From NCBI RefSeq assembly GCF_039540065.1, contig NZ_CP154278.1, positions 496,001 to 560,000 of the forward strand: DNA of 64,000 bases, given 5' to 3'. The position numbers and the translations under genes were made by a program. Position 1 is the first letter of the stretch, and each line of letters starts with the position of its first letter. The notes below the pieces were generated by a model. The model searched no databases, was not told the origin of the DNA, and worked only from the letters and a program-made list of their open reading frames with translations. Shown here in pieces: positions 37,062-47,150 of this stretch. This DNA is from Wolbachia endosymbiont of Encarsia formosa. Lineage in GTDB: Bacteria > Pseudomonadota > Alphaproteobacteria > Rickettsiales > Anaplasmataceae.

Positions 37062-38228
37062 TTACACACTTCTCTCTTTGCTAACTGAAGAAACATGGTT
37101 TTCAACTCTTACATCATCAGTTAATCCTCCTGGTAGTTCAACAGAAGCATTAGACTTAGTAGCTTCTCGCTGATCACTATTGCAGTTATATTTAGCTCCT
37201 TTATTTAACATCTTTGCATTGTATGTAACGTTCGAGCGCTTAACTCTCCTGTGTTCCTTTTGCCGTGGAGCAGGTGGACAGACAGATAATTTTGGTTTTT
37301 CATTTTTCTCTTCTTTTGCTTCTTTCTTTTCTTTATTTATTTTTTCCAGTTTTTGTACTTCACTATCTTTGTCACTTATAACAGGTTTAGGTAGAGTGTC
37401 TACTAATTTTTCTATAGGCTTTGGTAAAATAGCACGTTCTTGCTTATTCAGAGTGATTGGCATTGGAACTTGAGATGAAAAATTAAAGAGGTGAACTGGA
37501 GCAACTTCATTCACTTTTGTTTCTATTTCTTGACGAACTTCTTTTAATTCTGTTTTTTCTGCTTTTTTATCTCTTTTTTCTTCAGTGACATCTTGCTCTA
37601 CTACTGCTGCTAAATCAACTGCAAAAATTTCTGCAAACATTGCAATGACTGAACCCACTAGAAAAGTTTGCAGCTTCAATTTTAAATTTTGCAACGCTTG
37701 CAAACGTTCGAGTATTGCTATTTCCTCTTCCGGAGATAACCCACCACTGAGTAATTTCTCCTGCAATTCTTTTATCTCTTTGTCTAGCCTTTTATCCCAA
37801 CTTAAATCTTTTTTGAAGATCTTTTTAACTAATTCCTTAAGCTTATCACGAAAAAACTTAATTATCGAAAGAAGCAGATTTTTCTCTTTCTTCTCCTTGA
37901 GCATTTTGTAGACTTTCGGATCTACATTTACTTCAAAAAGATTAAAGAGGGATTCAAAGAAATTTGCGAATACCCCTTGATTATTATCAGTAAAGTAATC
38001 CTCATCGTCTTTTATCTGTAGCTCTACTTGAGATAATGTTTCATCAGTGCAACTCGCAGCCTGACGCTCAAGCTCTATTCTCTTGAGCTCAGCTTTCCTA
38101 GCAAGCTCCTCCATGAATCCTTTTAATTCATTAAGCTTCTGCTCTGCAGAGAGATCTTGCTCCCTAATTCGATTAATGAAGATTGAGCTACCGTCCTCTT
38201 CGGTGTTATTGATTAAAAAATTTTCCAT
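37062..38228 (-). CDS. Unrecognised coiled-coil protein with a hydrophobic segment
   Basis: 388 residues from ATG 38228, preferred because GGAG lies 9 bases upstream (an ATG at 38288 is in frame). Residues 1-60 are Glu/Lys/Arg-rich and helical. A basic region (K-E-L-V-K-K-I-F-K-K-D-L) is followed by a helix and one hydrophobic stretch (F-L-V-G-S-V-I-A-M-F-A-E-I-F-A-V) near residue 195. After it comes a long charged coiled coil and a Lys/Pro-rich tail. No family recognised. The layout suggests a membrane-inserting or secreted protein. It is isolated between repeats and the ruvB terminator. Confidence 0.72.
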   Translation of the reverse strand: MENFLINNTEEDGSSIFINRIREQDLSAEQKLNELKGFMEELARKAELKRIELERQAASCTDETLSQVELQIKDDEDYFTDNNQGVFANFFESLFNLFEVNVDPKVYKMLKEKKEKNLLLSIIKFFRDKLKELVKKIFKKDLSWDKRLDKEIKELQEKLLSGGLSPEEEIAILERLQALQNLKLKLQTFLVGSVIAMFAEIFAVDLAAVVEQDVTEEKRDKKAEKTELKEVRQEIETKVNEVAPVHLFNFSSQVPMPITLNKQERAILPKPIEKLVDTLPKPVISDKDSEVQKLEKINKEKKEAKEEKNEKPKLSVCPPAPRQKEHRRVKRSNVTYNAKMLNKGAKYNCNSDQREATKSNASVELPGGLTDDVRVENHVSSVSKERSV

Positions 38229-38358
38229 TGCTTTTTCTCCATTAATTAAATTACTGTTTCTATAATTGTTTAGAAAGCTTTTTACCATTTTATCTTAAGT
38301 CTATAAAACATAATAACTCAATCTTACAATATGAAGTATTTAATAAGTATTAATCTTA

Positions 38359-38387
38359 AAAAATATCAATAATCTATTGATATTTTT
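38359..38387 (-). terminator. Terminator hairpin after ruvAB
   Basis: AAAAATATCAATA pairs perfectly with TATTGATATTTTT across a 3-base loop, a 13-bp stem ending in a T tract on either strand. It lies 170 bp beyond the ruvB stop in the direction of ruvAB transcription and before the gene at 37062-38228. Confidence 0.65.
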
Positions 38388-38556
38388 ATATTTATACTAC
38401 ATGCAGCCTATCATATATTACATAATCTTTCAAGAACATATTCACTATAATAGAAGACTTTCTTATTTGCCTCTAAAACACCCGCAAAGCATATAATTAA
38501 GAGAATATTATAGTCTTAGTGTAATATTATACAATGTACTAAAATATGTTATAATG

Positions 38557-39546
38557 CTAGCATACCACTGAATTGATGCTGAGATATTCCTTTGCTCGAT
38601 CAGTTAAAACACGTCCTCTTGGTGTGCGCTTTACGAAACTGACCTTGATTAAATAAGGTTCTACTGTTTCTTCAATATTGCCAAGATCTTCAGATAGCGC
38701 AATAGATATAGTGTCAATTCCAATAGGTCCTGAGGTGTTAAACAAAAATCTCAGATAATCCATATCTAATTTATTTAGTCCCATTTTATCTATACCCAAT
38801 TTTGATAGTGCAGAACCGGCAATTTCACAGGTAATTTTTTTATCATCTTTTACTTCAACAAAATCTCTTATTCTTCTGAGTAATCTCAAAGCAATTCTTG
38901 GAGTACCACGGGCGCGGTAGGCAATTTCCTGCACAGCATCCTTTTCGATTTCAGCACAAAGAACTCTTGCACCTCTTTTTATAATATCAACCAGTTCCTC
39001 AAAAGAATAAAACTCAAGATGTAGGGGAATACCAAAACGATCCCTCAGCGGTGCAGAAAGCAGTCCAAGCCGTGTTGTTGCTCCAATCAGTGTAAATGGT
39101 GGTAAATCTATTCTTAAAGTTCTAGTAGATGGGCCCTCACCTACTAGTATATCTAGGCAAAAATCTTCCATAGCAGTATATAAAACTTCCTCAATGCTAC
39201 GATTTAATCTATGGATCTCATCGATAAATAGAACATCCTTTGCATTTAAAGTAGTGAGCACTGCAGCTAAGTCCCCAGCTTTACTAAGCAATGGACCAGA
39301 AGTTGCACGAAAGCTAACCCTTAACTCCTTAGAGACAATTTGTGCTAAAGTTGTTTTACCAAGCCCTGGAGGACCATAGAGTAATACGTGATCCAAAGCT
39401 TCAGCTCTCGTCTGTGCAGCATTTATAAACACTTTTAAATTTTGTATTAAATCTTTTTGCCCGAAAAAATCATCAAGTTGCTCAGGCCTGATATTTAAAT
39501 TACGTACATCTTCAGAGTATTCCTTACTACATGATATTGACTTCAT
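38557..39546 (-). CDS. ruvB: Holliday junction branch-migration ATPase RuvB
   Basis: 329 residues. Walker [10 protein letters not shown] near residue 60 and Walker B D-E-I-H-R-L near residue 109 identify the AAA+ motor. The winged-helix C-terminal domain with T-P-R-G-R-V is present. RuvB hexamers pump DNA at four-way junctions together with RuvA. The ATG overlaps the ruvA stop by 4 bp, so the pair is translationally coupled. Confidence 0.96.
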   Translation of the reverse strand: MKSISCSKEYSEDVRNLNIRPEQLDDFFGQKDLIQNLKVFINAAQTRAEALDHVLLYGPPGLGKTTLAQIVSKELRVSFRATSGPLLSKAGDLAAVLTTLNAKDVLFIDEIHRLNRSIEEVLYTAMEDFCLDILVGEGPSTRTLRIDLPPFTLIGATTRLGLLSAPLRDRFGIPLHLEFYSFEELVDIIKRGARVLCAEIEKDAVQEIAYRARGTPRIALRLLRRIRDFVEVKDDKKITCEIAGSALSKLGIDKMGLNKLDMDYLRFLFNTSGPIGIDTISIALSEDLGNIEETVEPYLIKVSFVKRTPRGRVLTDRAKEYLSINSVVC

Positions 39547-40115
39547 ATTGTTTTAAGCGCCATACGAATAATATCTTTAGTGTCCAAGTTTGGTGATTCA
39601 TCTTCTATTTTTTTTATTGTATCATAAGCTTTTGTTCTTTCATATCCAAGATTGATCAAGGCTGAAAGAGCATCTTCACTAATTGAGTGAAAATTATTGT
39701 TATTTATCTCTAATTTACTTACTTTGCCATTCAGCTCAGTAATAATTCGATTTATGAGTTTCAGGCCAAGTCCACTCACCTTAAGTGCTAGTTTATCCTC
39801 ATTTATAATTGCCAAAAATAGTTGCTCTGGAGTTAATTTGCTCAAAATTGACATTGCGGTTCTATAGCTGACACCGCTCACTTTAACTAATAAACGCAGA
39901 CACTGCTGTTCTTCTTTACTTATAAAGCCATATAGCTGAGCAACGTTTTCTCTGCTATTTGCATAAGTGTCGATAAGTAATTTTACTCTACTTCCGATTG
40001 AACAAGCACTTAAAATTTTGGCTGAAAGATACACTATATAGCCAACATCATTCACATTCAGGATTATGTGATCGCTGCACACTTCATCAACTATTCCGCT
40101 TAGATTTCCTATCAT
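39543..40115 (-). CDS. ruvA: Holliday junction-binding protein RuvA
   Basis: 190 residues: an N-terminal OB fold beginning M-I-G-N-L-S-G-I-V, the two helix-hairpin-helix motifs ([12 protein letters not shown] and [14 protein letters not shown]), and a C-terminal helical domain that contacts RuvB. It binds four-way junctions as a tetramer. ruvC is not adjacent. Confidence 0.94.
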   Translation of the reverse strand: MIGNLSGIVDEVCSDHIILNVNDVGYIVYLSAKILSACSIGSRVKLLIDTYANSRENVAQLYGFISKEEQQCLRLLVKVSGVSYRTAMSILSKLTPEQLFLAIINEDKLALKVSGLGLKLINRIITELNGKVSKLEINNNNFHSISEDALSALINLGYERTKAYDTIKKIEDESPNLDTKDIIRMALKTI

Positions 40116-40184
40116 TTTTAGTACTGTATAAAGTTCAGTTTAAATGCTCCTGAATCTTAGGTCAAGCAAACGAACATTATAGCA

Positions 40185-40319
40185 GTGGTTTCAGTTTCAA
40201 TCATTGCAGACAAGTTTGCAGGAAATCTATTTGAATATGTTATTCCAGATCATTATGTAATTGAACCACAAGTTACTCCGATAGAAGTAGAATTGCAGTC
40301 TCCTAACTTAGCTAAGTAG
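40185..40319 (+). other. Short open stretch of coding-like character, unrecognised
   Basis: A GTG at 40185 opens 44 codons, ending at TAG 40317-40319. The amino acid mix (Y-V-I-P-D-H-Y-V-I-E-P-Q-V-T-P-I-E-V-E-L) looks protein-like rather than random, but no ribosome site or family is visible. It may be the 3' remnant of a lost gene. Otherwise this 299-bp gap between ruvA and the cytochrome gene shows nothing. Confidence 0.3.
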
Positions 40320-40414
40320 TAGAAATTTCCATCTTTGGCGACATTAAGGTAATTGTTTGCTGTTTGCAAAAATATTTGCATAATTTAAGTAACACTACTT
40401 GATAAGAATTAACT

Positions 40415-40939
40415 ATGGAGCTTAATAAGATTGCAGCATCGATTTTACTTTCTGGATTAATAATTATGATAGTTAGTAATGTAGTTGATACGCTCTATAA
40501 CCCAGAGGATTATAAAATTGAACACCAAACAATAGTAGCAGCCAGCAATGAGCCTCAGCAAAAGATTGAACAAGTGGCACTTGATATTGGGGAGCTCATG
40601 CAAAATGCTAGCTTTGAAAAGGGGAAGTCAGCAGCAAAAAAATGTATAGCTTGCCACAGTTTTGAGAAAGGTGGAATGAATAAAGTAGGACCAAATTTGT
40701 GGAACGTAGTTGGAAATAAAAAGGCACATCTTGGCAGTTCGTTCAATTACTCAAAAGCACTGCTTGAAAAAGGTGGAAAATGGGGATATGAAGAATTATT
40801 TACTTTTTTAAAAAATCCAAAAGCCTATATAAAAGGTACACGTATGGCATTTGCAGGCATTTCCAATCCACAAGAAATTGCAGATCTAGTCAGCTATTTG
40901 CGTTCGATGAGCGATAGTCCGGTTGCCTTGCCAAAGTAG
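40415..40939 (+). CDS. cycM: Membrane-anchored class I cytochrome c (CycM-like)
   Basis: 174 residues. An N-terminal helix (residues 7-25) anchors it in the inner membrane. The heme site C-I-A-C-H lies near residues 78-82 and the Met ligand in G-T-R-M-A-F near residue 148. It matches alphaproteobacterial CycM, which passes electrons from the bc1 complex to cytochrome oxidase on the periplasmic side. Heme attachment would need the Ccm system, two members of which are at 50792-51305. Confidence 0.92.
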   Translation: MELNKIAASILLSGLIIMIVSNVVDTLYNPEDYKIEHQTIVAASNEPQQKIEQVALDIGELMQNASFEKGKSAAKKCIACHSFEKGGMNKVGPNLWNVVGNKKAHLGSSFNYSKALLEKGGKWGYEELFTFLKNPKAYIKGTRMAFAGISNPQEIADLVSYLRSMSDSPVALPK

Positions 40940-40940
40940 T

Positions 40941-41696
40941 ATGAATTATTGTAAATTACTTGATGGAAGTAATGGCCATATAGCATATCGAAAGCTACAA
41001 GGAAAGAAGGCTTCTATAGTTTTTCTTAGTGGTTTTGCATCCAATATGGATGGAACTAAAGCAACTGCTATTTACAAATTTTGCCAAGAAAATGACGTAG
41101 CACTTGTGCTCTTTGATTATTTTGGTCACGGTAATTCAAGCGGTGACTTCGCTGATTATACAATAAGTGATTGGCAAAAAAATTGTGCTAAAGTGATAAG
41201 CGAATTAACTAGCAGCAAACAAATAATTATAGGCTCAAGTATGGGTGGATGGCTGATGCTGCTCACTGCCCTTCAATTTCCAGAAAAAACTGCAGCGCTA
41301 ATTGGTATATCGTCTGCTCCTGACTTCACTGAAGATTTAATATTTAAGCAATTATCAGATAAGCAAAAAGAAGAGCTGTGTTCTAAAGGTGTAATAGATT
41401 TTACTTCAGGGCACTGCGCGTACAAAATAACTAAAAATTTGATCGAGGATGGCAGAAAGAATCTCCTTTTAAATCAAGAAACAATAGATATAAACTGTCC
41501 TGTGCGCTTATTGCATAGCATTAATGATAAAGATGTTCCTTATCAAACTTCATTGAATTTAGCTGAAAAAATTAAGTCAACAGACGTTGAAGTACACTTA
41601 ATAAAATCAGCAGAGCACAATATGTCTGATAATCATTCACTGAAAATTTTATTTAAGACCATCAGAGAATTTTTGTCAGGAGAAATATATAATTGA
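40941..41696 (+). CDS. Alpha/beta hydrolase
   Basis: 251 residues from the ATG directly after the cytochrome stop; an upstream TTG at 40923 would overlap the cytochrome gene. The nucleophile elbow G-S-S-M-G-G places the catalytic Ser at about residue 100. An oxyanion-type L-S-G-F-A-S lies near 29, and the likely catalytic His is in A-E-H-N-M near residue 233. It fits serine hydrolases of unknown substrate. Probably co-transcribed with the cytochrome gene. Confidence 0.87.
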   Translation: MNYCKLLDGSNGHIAYRKLQGKKASIVFLSGFASNMDGTKATAIYKFCQENDVALVLFDYFGHGNSSGDFADYTISDWQKNCAKVISELTSSKQIIIGSSMGGWLMLLTALQFPEKTAALIGISSAPDFTEDLIFKQLSDKQKEELCSKGVIDFTSGHCAYKITKNLIEDGRKNLLLNQETIDINCPVRLLHSINDKDVPYQTSLNLAEKIKSTDVEVHLIKSAEHNMSDNHSLKILFKTIREFLSGEIYN

Positions 41697-41738
41697 AGTA
41701 ATTTAGATGTGTTTGTCGTAAGAACTGCAGTTATAGCT

Positions 41739-43652
41739 TCAACAGTAGGCGCTATTCTTGATCACCTCAACATTTTCTCTTGGCAGTTCTTTAATAAATC
41801 GAGAAGTGCGCATTGGTTGCCACTGATTATTAATCTCCCTCCTATCTGCACATGAAATGACTAACCTTTCTTTGGCTCTGGTTATGCCAACATATGCAAG
41901 TCTTCTCTCTTCTTCCAAAGCTTTACCACTTTTATCTTCAAAAGATCTTTGATGAGGAAATAATCCTTCTTCCCAACCAGGTAAAAACACGCACGGGAAT
42001 TCAAGCCCTTTAGCCGCATGAAGAGTCATAACATATACATTGTCATCGCTATTCATATTATCCACTTCCATCACCAAACTAATGTGCTCCAAGAAGGTTA
42101 TAGCGCTGTCAAAATTCTTCAAAGATGCAATGAGCTCTTTAACATTTTCTATTCGCGCTAAACCCGTCACTCCTTCATTCTCAAGCATTTCCATATATCC
42201 TGATTGATTTGCTACGATTTTAACGAATTCATGCAGCGGTTTTACGCTTACTATTTCTTCCCAAGCTTTAATTGTATTTAAAAAATCATTTAGTGAGAGT
42301 TTAATTCTTTCGGTTACTTGATCACTATTAACCAATATTTTTGCTGCCTGAAAAAAAGAAATTTTGTTATCCTGAGCAGTCGTGTATATTTTCTTTAGAG
42401 TTGTAGCTCCTATGCTTCTTTTGGGACGATTTACGATCCTTTCAAAAGCGAGGTCATCATTATTATTTGTAACAAGCCTTAAATATGCAATTATATCCCT
42501 TACTTCTTGACGTTCGTAGAATTTTACGCCACTTATAATCCTATAGGGAATTGAGTATTTTATAAAATACTCTTCGAGAACTCTAGTTTGAAAAGTGGCC
42601 CTAACCAGCACTGCAATGTAACTAAATTTGTATTTATTGAGCTTTAATATCTGTTCGCTTATAAACCTTGCTTCAGCTTTTCCGTCCCACAATTTTATTA
42701 GACTTACCTTTTCTCCTTCAATATTTGTTGTCCACAACTTTTTCTCTAATCGAGTCTTATTGTGATTGATAATATATGATGCAGTTGCAAGTATATGTGA
42801 TGTTGACCTGTAGTTACATTCTAATTTTACGATTTTTGCATTTTTAAAATCATCAGAAAACTTCAAAATATTTTCAACTTCTGCACCACGCCAACTGTAT
42901 ATCGATTGATCATCATCTCCTACACAACAAATATTTGAGTGCTCTTTTGCAAGGTATTTTAGCCAAAGATATTGTATTGCATTTGTATCTTGATATTCAT
43001 CTACCATAATATATTTAAACTTGTTTTGGTAGTAGGACAGAACCTCGGTCTTTTTATTAAAAAGTTGTATGTTATATAACAATAAGTCACCAAAATCAAC
43101 AGAGTTAAGGAATTTTAACCTTTCCTGATACTGGTAATAGACCTTGAGTGCAGTTACATATACTGGCCTAAATGATTGAATATCTTCCACTTCAGATGGC
43201 AATAAGCACTTCTCTTTCCATTGCTGAATAATATTCATAATGGTCTTACATTTTTCCGATAGGTAATCAGGATTTATTTCATCGATAATATTTTTTATTA
43301 CCTGTAATTGGTCATCCACACCAATGATTGTAAAATTGGGGTTTAAGCCCACAATTTCTGCGTGCAGGCGCAAAATTTTTGCTGCAATTGCATGGAAAGT
43401 GCCAAGCCATGGTATTTTTGTGCCCGTTAGATCAAGCACTCTTGATACCATCTCATTTGCTGCTTTATTTGTAAATGTAACTGCTAAGATCTCATCAGAG
43501 TAAGCATAGCCATTTCGAATTATGTGCGCTATCCTTGAAGTGATCGTTCTTGTTTTTCCTGTTCCTGCTCCTGCTAGTATCAAAGTTGGTCCATTTACGT
43601 TAGTTACAGCTAATTGTTGCTCTGGATTTAGCAGTGAGAGATAATCGTTCAT
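41739..43652 (-). CDS. uvrD: UvrD/PcrA-type superfamily I DNA helicase
   Basis: 637 residues. Motif I G-A-G-T-G-K-T lies near residue 29, motif II V-D-E-Y-Q-D-T near 219, motif III G-D-D-D-Q-S-I-Y-S-W-R-G, motif IV E-C-N-Y-R-S-T, motif V T-L-H-A-A-K-G-L-E-F and motif VI V-G-I-T-R-A-K-E-R. All are intact. It unwinds DNA 3' to 5' in excision and mismatch repair. It is shorter than the usual 700-720 residues, mainly because the C-terminal polymerase-contact tail is short. Confidence 0.94.
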   Translation of the reverse strand: MNDYLSLLNPEQQLAVTNVNGPTLILAGAGTGKTRTITSRIAHIIRNGYAYSDEILAVTFTNKAANEMVSRVLDLTGTKIPWLGTFHAIAAKILRLHAEIVGLNPNFTIIGVDDQLQVIKNIIDEINPDYLSEKCKTIMNIIQQWKEKCLLPSEVEDIQSFRPVYVTALKVYYQYQERLKFLNSVDFGDLLLYNIQLFNKKTEVLSYYQNKFKYIMVDEYQDTNAIQYLWLKYLAKEHSNICCVGDDDQSIYSWRGAEVENILKFSDDFKNAKIVKLECNYRSTSHILATASYIINHNKTRLEKKLWTTNIEGEKVSLIKLWDGKAEARFISEQILKLNKYKFSYIAVLVRATFQTRVLEEYFIKYSIPYRIISGVKFYERQEVRDIIAYLRLVTNNNDDLAFERIVNRPKRSIGATTLKKIYTTAQDNKISFFQAAKILVNSDQVTERIKLSLNDFLNTIKAWEEIVSVKPLHEFVKIVANQSGYMEMLENEGVTGLARIENVKELIASLKNFDSAITFLEHISLVMEVDNMNSDDNVYVMTLHAAKGLEFPCVFLPGWEEGLFPHQRSFEDKSGKALEEERRLAYVGITRAKERLVISCADRREINNQWQPMRTSRFIKELPRENVEVIKNSAYC

Positions 43653-43780
43653 TGAAGCCCTATAGACTATAACTTCGTAAAGTTAAACCTATGATCCAAA
43701 TATTGTAAAGATTTTATTGAATAGAACAGTTTAAAGAATACTTCACTCAAGTACTACATATTTAAACGTAGGTTTTGTAT

Positions 43781-44197
43781 CTATCTTGTTTTAGTAGCTT
43801 CAGCTGTATGTAGAGTAACAAGAACTTGATTTGAGATGTTGGCACTAGAGCTTCTACTTGTTGGGTGGATAGGTGGAGTTTGGAATGGCTTAGACTTACG
43901 ATTCAGTTCCTTCATCTCTATTTCCTCAGCTTTAACAGGAAGTTTTTCTGGAATATAGAAGTTATGCATTTCAGGTCGTTCAGTGAGATTTTCATATGTT
44001 TCTTTCAACCAAGATCCGATATCATATATAAACTCATATGCTTCTTCTTTAAATTCTCTCCATGATCTACCTAAACTGGCTAGTGTGTTATTGAAGTAAA
44101 TTTTCACATGATCTCTTGTGGTGTATTGATAACTTTTGCCATCTAACTTGCCACTTTGCTTATCACAAGTTTCGAAGTAACCAAATGTGTTATACAT
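43781..44197 (-). CDS. Unrecognised 138-residue soluble protein
   Basis: 138 residues with no signal peptide or membrane helix. The first 80 residues are rich in aromatic residues and predicted helical (W-R-E-F-K-E-E-A-Y-E-F-I-Y-D-I). The C-terminal 45 residues are Pro/Ser/Thr-rich and probably disordered (Q-T-P-P-I-H-P-T-S-R-S-S-S). No family recognised. It lies divergent to nuoJ and downstream of nothing it obviously belongs with. Confidence 0.62.
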   Translation of the reverse strand: MYNTFGYFETCDKQSGKLDGKSYQYTTRDHVKIYFNNTLASLGRSWREFKEEAYEFIYDIGSWLKETYENLTERPEMHNFYIPEKLPVKAEEIEMKELNRKSKPFQTPPIHPTSRSSSANISNQVLVTLHTAEATKTR

Positions 44198-44408
44198 TTT
44201 GAGCTATGACTGACTATTAACATACATATATTTTACATTAATAAATTAAAATTGTCAAGAGTGTTTGTGTGACTGAGAAAATGCTCTATATAATAATTTA
44301 AAATGGAGCTGAAGCTTGTAGTACAATGTTTTTAAACGTTTAATATAATATTGACTTTACGGCAATAATTATTTTAAGTTAGTAACTATTGTTGCAGTTA
44401 AAGTATCG

Positions 44409-44996
44409 ATGCCTTTTTTCTTTTATTTTTTCGCAATTCTTAGCATTTTATCTGCTATTTGTGTAATTAGTGTAAGAAATCCTGTGAATGCAGTATTATT
44501 TTTAATTTTCACCTTCGTTAACTCTGCAGTGCTTTTCATTCTCCTTGGAGCTGAATTCATTGCTATGATGGTACTGATAGTATACATCGGTGCGGTCGCA
44601 GTGTTATTCCTCTTTGTAGTTATGATGCTCGATATTGACTACATAAGGTTGCGCCAGGGTTTTGTAAAGCATTTCACTCTTGGTGCTATATTATGTGTTG
44701 TGTTTTTTCTAGTCATCAGCTTTGTAATCCTCAGCTCAGCACCAAATATAAGCAATGTTATAAACTATAATACTAATAACGTGAAAGCTATCGGTAATTT
44801 GCTCTACACTGACTACATGTACGCTTTTCATCTCTCTGGTATTCTGCTGCTTGTTGCAATTGTTGGTGCAATTGCTCTTACTTTGCAGGACAAGAAAAAA
44901 GGAGTTAAAAAACAGAATGTATTAAAGCAATTGACACAATCTTCATCTGTAAAATTGGTTAAGGCTAAATTTGGAAAAGGAGTAGAATGGAAATAG
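44409..44996 (+). CDS. nuoJ: NADH-quinone oxidoreductase subunit J
   Basis: 195 residues with five hydrophobic helices. The third holds the family signature [23 protein letters not shown]. It is a membrane-arm subunit of proton-pumping complex I. It is the first gene of a nuoJKLMN-birA-ccmDE run; its last 10 bp overlap nuoK. Confidence 0.94.
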   Translation: MPFFFYFFAILSILSAICVISVRNPVNAVLFLIFTFVNSAVLFILLGAEFIAMMVLIVYIGAVAVLFLFVVMMLDIDYIRLRQGFVKHFTLGAILCVVFFLVISFVILSSAPNISNVINYNTNNVKAIGNLLYTDYMYAFHLSGILLLVAIVGAIALTLQDKKKGVKKQNVLKQLTQSSSVKLVKAKFGKGVEWK

Positions 44997-45295
44997 GATT
45001 AAATTATTTTTTGATAGTTGCTGCTGTTTTGTTCACTATTGGGGTGTGCGGTATTTTCATTAACCGTAAGAGCATAATCAACATACTGTTATCAATAGAA
45101 ATATTATTGCTGGCAATTAATATCAATCTAGTTGCTTTTTCTGCCTTTATGAATGATATAGTTGGGCAAATTTTTGTGATGTTTGTTCTGACTGTTGCAG
45201 CAGCAGAGTCAGGAGTTGGGCTTGCAATATTGGTTGTATATTATAGAAGACGTGGCAATATAGAAGTTGAACAGGCAAATTTAATGAAAGAATGA
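44987..45295 (+). CDS. nuoK: NADH-quinone oxidoreductase subunit K
   Basis: 102 residues, three helices. The family motif with a buried Glu, [15 protein letters not shown], and the later [11 protein letters not shown] are both present. These Glu residues belong to the proton path. It overlaps nuoJ by 10 bp and is 4 bp from nuoL. Confidence 0.95.
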   Translation: MEIGLNYFLIVAAVLFTIGVCGIFINRKSIINILLSIEILLLAININLVAFSAFMNDIVGQIFVMFVLTVAAAESGVGLAILVVYYRRRGNIEVEQANLMKE

Positions 45296-45299
45296 AAGT

Positions 45300-47147
45300 A
45301 TGATTGATATACTGAAATTAATAGTATTTCTGCCACTTTTTGGTTCATTGTTTGGAGCATTTTTTAGAAAAAGTCAGTTAGTTACAACGGCAGGGATTGG
45401 AATATCTGCAGTTTTATCTTGGTATGTTTTTCTCACCTTCTCTGAAAATTATCACTTGAGTTTATTTCCTCTATTTTCATTAAGTGTATTAAAAGTAAAT
45501 TGGGCAATTAGTGTTGATGCTCTCTCATCCTTAATGCTTATTGTCATTACCACCGTTTCACTAGTAGTCCACCTCTATTCTATCGGTTATATGGATCATG
45601 ACAAAGGGAAGTCGAGGTTTTTTTCTTACCTATCGCTATTTACGTTTTGCATGATTGTGCTGGTTGTAAGCGATAATTTCGTGCAGCTTTTTTTTGGCTG
45701 GGAAGGGGTTGGCCTGTGTTCTTATTTACTCATAGGATTTTGGTTCCAAAAATATTCTGCAAATAATGCAGCAATTAAAGCATTTGTTGTGAATAGGGTA
45801 GGAGACTTTGCACTATTGATTGGAATCTTTCTTATTTATTATACATTTCACTCTTTGAATTTTACTGAAGTTTTTGATACAACTGATCTTCTTGGCACGC
45901 AGAACATTAGAGCATTCTGTTGTGAATTCAAAGTAACTCATATAATATGCATATTACTTTTTATTGGCTGTATGGGTAAATCTGCACAGCTTGGTTTACA
46001 TGTTTGGTTGCCAGATGCAATGGAAGGGCCAACCCCTGTTTCTGCACTCATTCATGCAGCAACGATGGTAACAGCAGGTATATTTTTAATAGCAAAATGT
46101 TCTCCATTGTTTGAGTTATCAAATGTTGCACGAGAATTAATAGTTATCGTTGGTGCACTTACTGCTTTTTTTGCAGCCACCGTTGCGATTACTCAGAATG
46201 ATATAAAAAAAATAATTGCTTATTCAACCTGCAGTCAACTTGGTTATATGTTTATGGCATGTGGGCTTTCTGCTTACAATGTTGCTATTTTTCATTTAAT
46301 GACACACGCTTTTTTTAAAGCTCTACTATTTCTTGGTGCTGGCAATGTAATTCATGCAACGCATCATGAGCAAAACATTCAGAAAATGGGAAATTGCTGG
46401 AAGAAAATCCCTTGCACTTACGCTCTCATCTGGATTGGGTCTCTTGCGCTTTCTGGAATATTTCCATTTGCAGGTTTTTACTCAAAGGATTTGATAATTG
46501 AACATGCTTATAGCACGGATAGCTTTGCTTTTGTAATAAGCTTAGTTGTTGCATTCTTCACAGCGTTTTACTCTTGGAGGTTATTGCTTCTTGTGTTCCA
46601 TAGCCAAAAACAGAGTAAAATTAATATACATGAAGCACCGAAGATTATGCTTATACCATTACTGATACTTGCTTTTGGATCGGTATTTTCTGGAGTATGG
46701 GGAGCAAATATTTTGAACATAACTAGTAATGCGTTTTGGAAATCAAGTTTAATGGTGATTGATGAGCATGGAGTTCATAATTTCTTTATAAAACTGCTGC
46801 CAACCTTAGCGAGCATAAGTGGAATAGCACTTGCGTACCTAATTTACCAATATCAAGTAATTAGGAAAATTAAGAGTAAATTTTTACTTAAGTTTTTGCA
46901 GAATAAATGGTACTTTGATGAGGTGTATGAGTTTGTTATAATTGCACCGATAAGGTTTATATCTAGGCTTCTATGGAAGTTTGATGTTAAGGCTATTGAT
47001 TCATTTGGACCAAATGGTGTTGTAAGGTTGGTTAATGAATGTTCAAAAAGTTCTATAAAGTTACAAACTGGTTATATATTTGATTATGCATTTATTATGT
47101 TTGTTACTTTAATAATCGGTGCTTTATATATTATTGGAATTAAATAG
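45300..47147 (+). CDS. nuoL: NADH-quinone oxidoreductase subunit L
   Basis: 615 residues with about 15 helices. Conserved antiporter-like blocks include F-F-G-W-E-G-V-G-L-C-S-Y, the K-S-A-Q-L-G-L-H-V-W-L-P-D-A-M-E-G-P-T-P-V-S-A-L region and D-I-K-K-I-I-A-Y-S-T. It is the distal proton-pumping subunit of complex I, with a long lateral helix at the C-terminus. Intact, 3 bp before nuoM. Confidence 0.96.
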   Translation: MIDILKLIVFLPLFGSLFGAFFRKSQLVTTAGIGISAVLSWYVFLTFSENYHLSLFPLFSLSVLKVNWAISVDALSSLMLIVITTVSLVVHLYSIGYMDHDKGKSRFFSYLSLFTFCMIVLVVSDNFVQLFFGWEGVGLCSYLLIGFWFQKYSANNAAIKAFVVNRVGDFALLIGIFLIYYTFHSLNFTEVFDTTDLLGTQNIRAFCCEFKVTHIICILLFIGCMGKSAQLGLHVWLPDAMEGPTPVSALIHAATMVTAGIFLIAKCSPLFELSNVARELIVIVGALTAFFAATVAITQNDIKKIIAYSTCSQLGYMFMACGLSAYNVAIFHLMTHAFFKALLFLGAGNVIHATHHEQNIQKMGNCWKKIPCTYALIWIGSLALSGIFPFAGFYSKDLIIEHAYSTDSFAFVISLVVAFFTAFYSWRLLLLVFHSQKQSKINIHEAPKIMLIPLLILAFGSVFSGVWGANILNITSNAFWKSSLMVIDEHGVHNFFIKLLPTLASISGIALAYLIYQYQVIRKIKSKFLLKFLQNKWYFDEVYEFVIIAPIRFISRLLWKFDVKAIDSFGPNGVVRLVNECSKSSIKLQTGYIFDYAFIMFVTLIIGALYIIGIK

Positions 47148-47150
47148 AAG

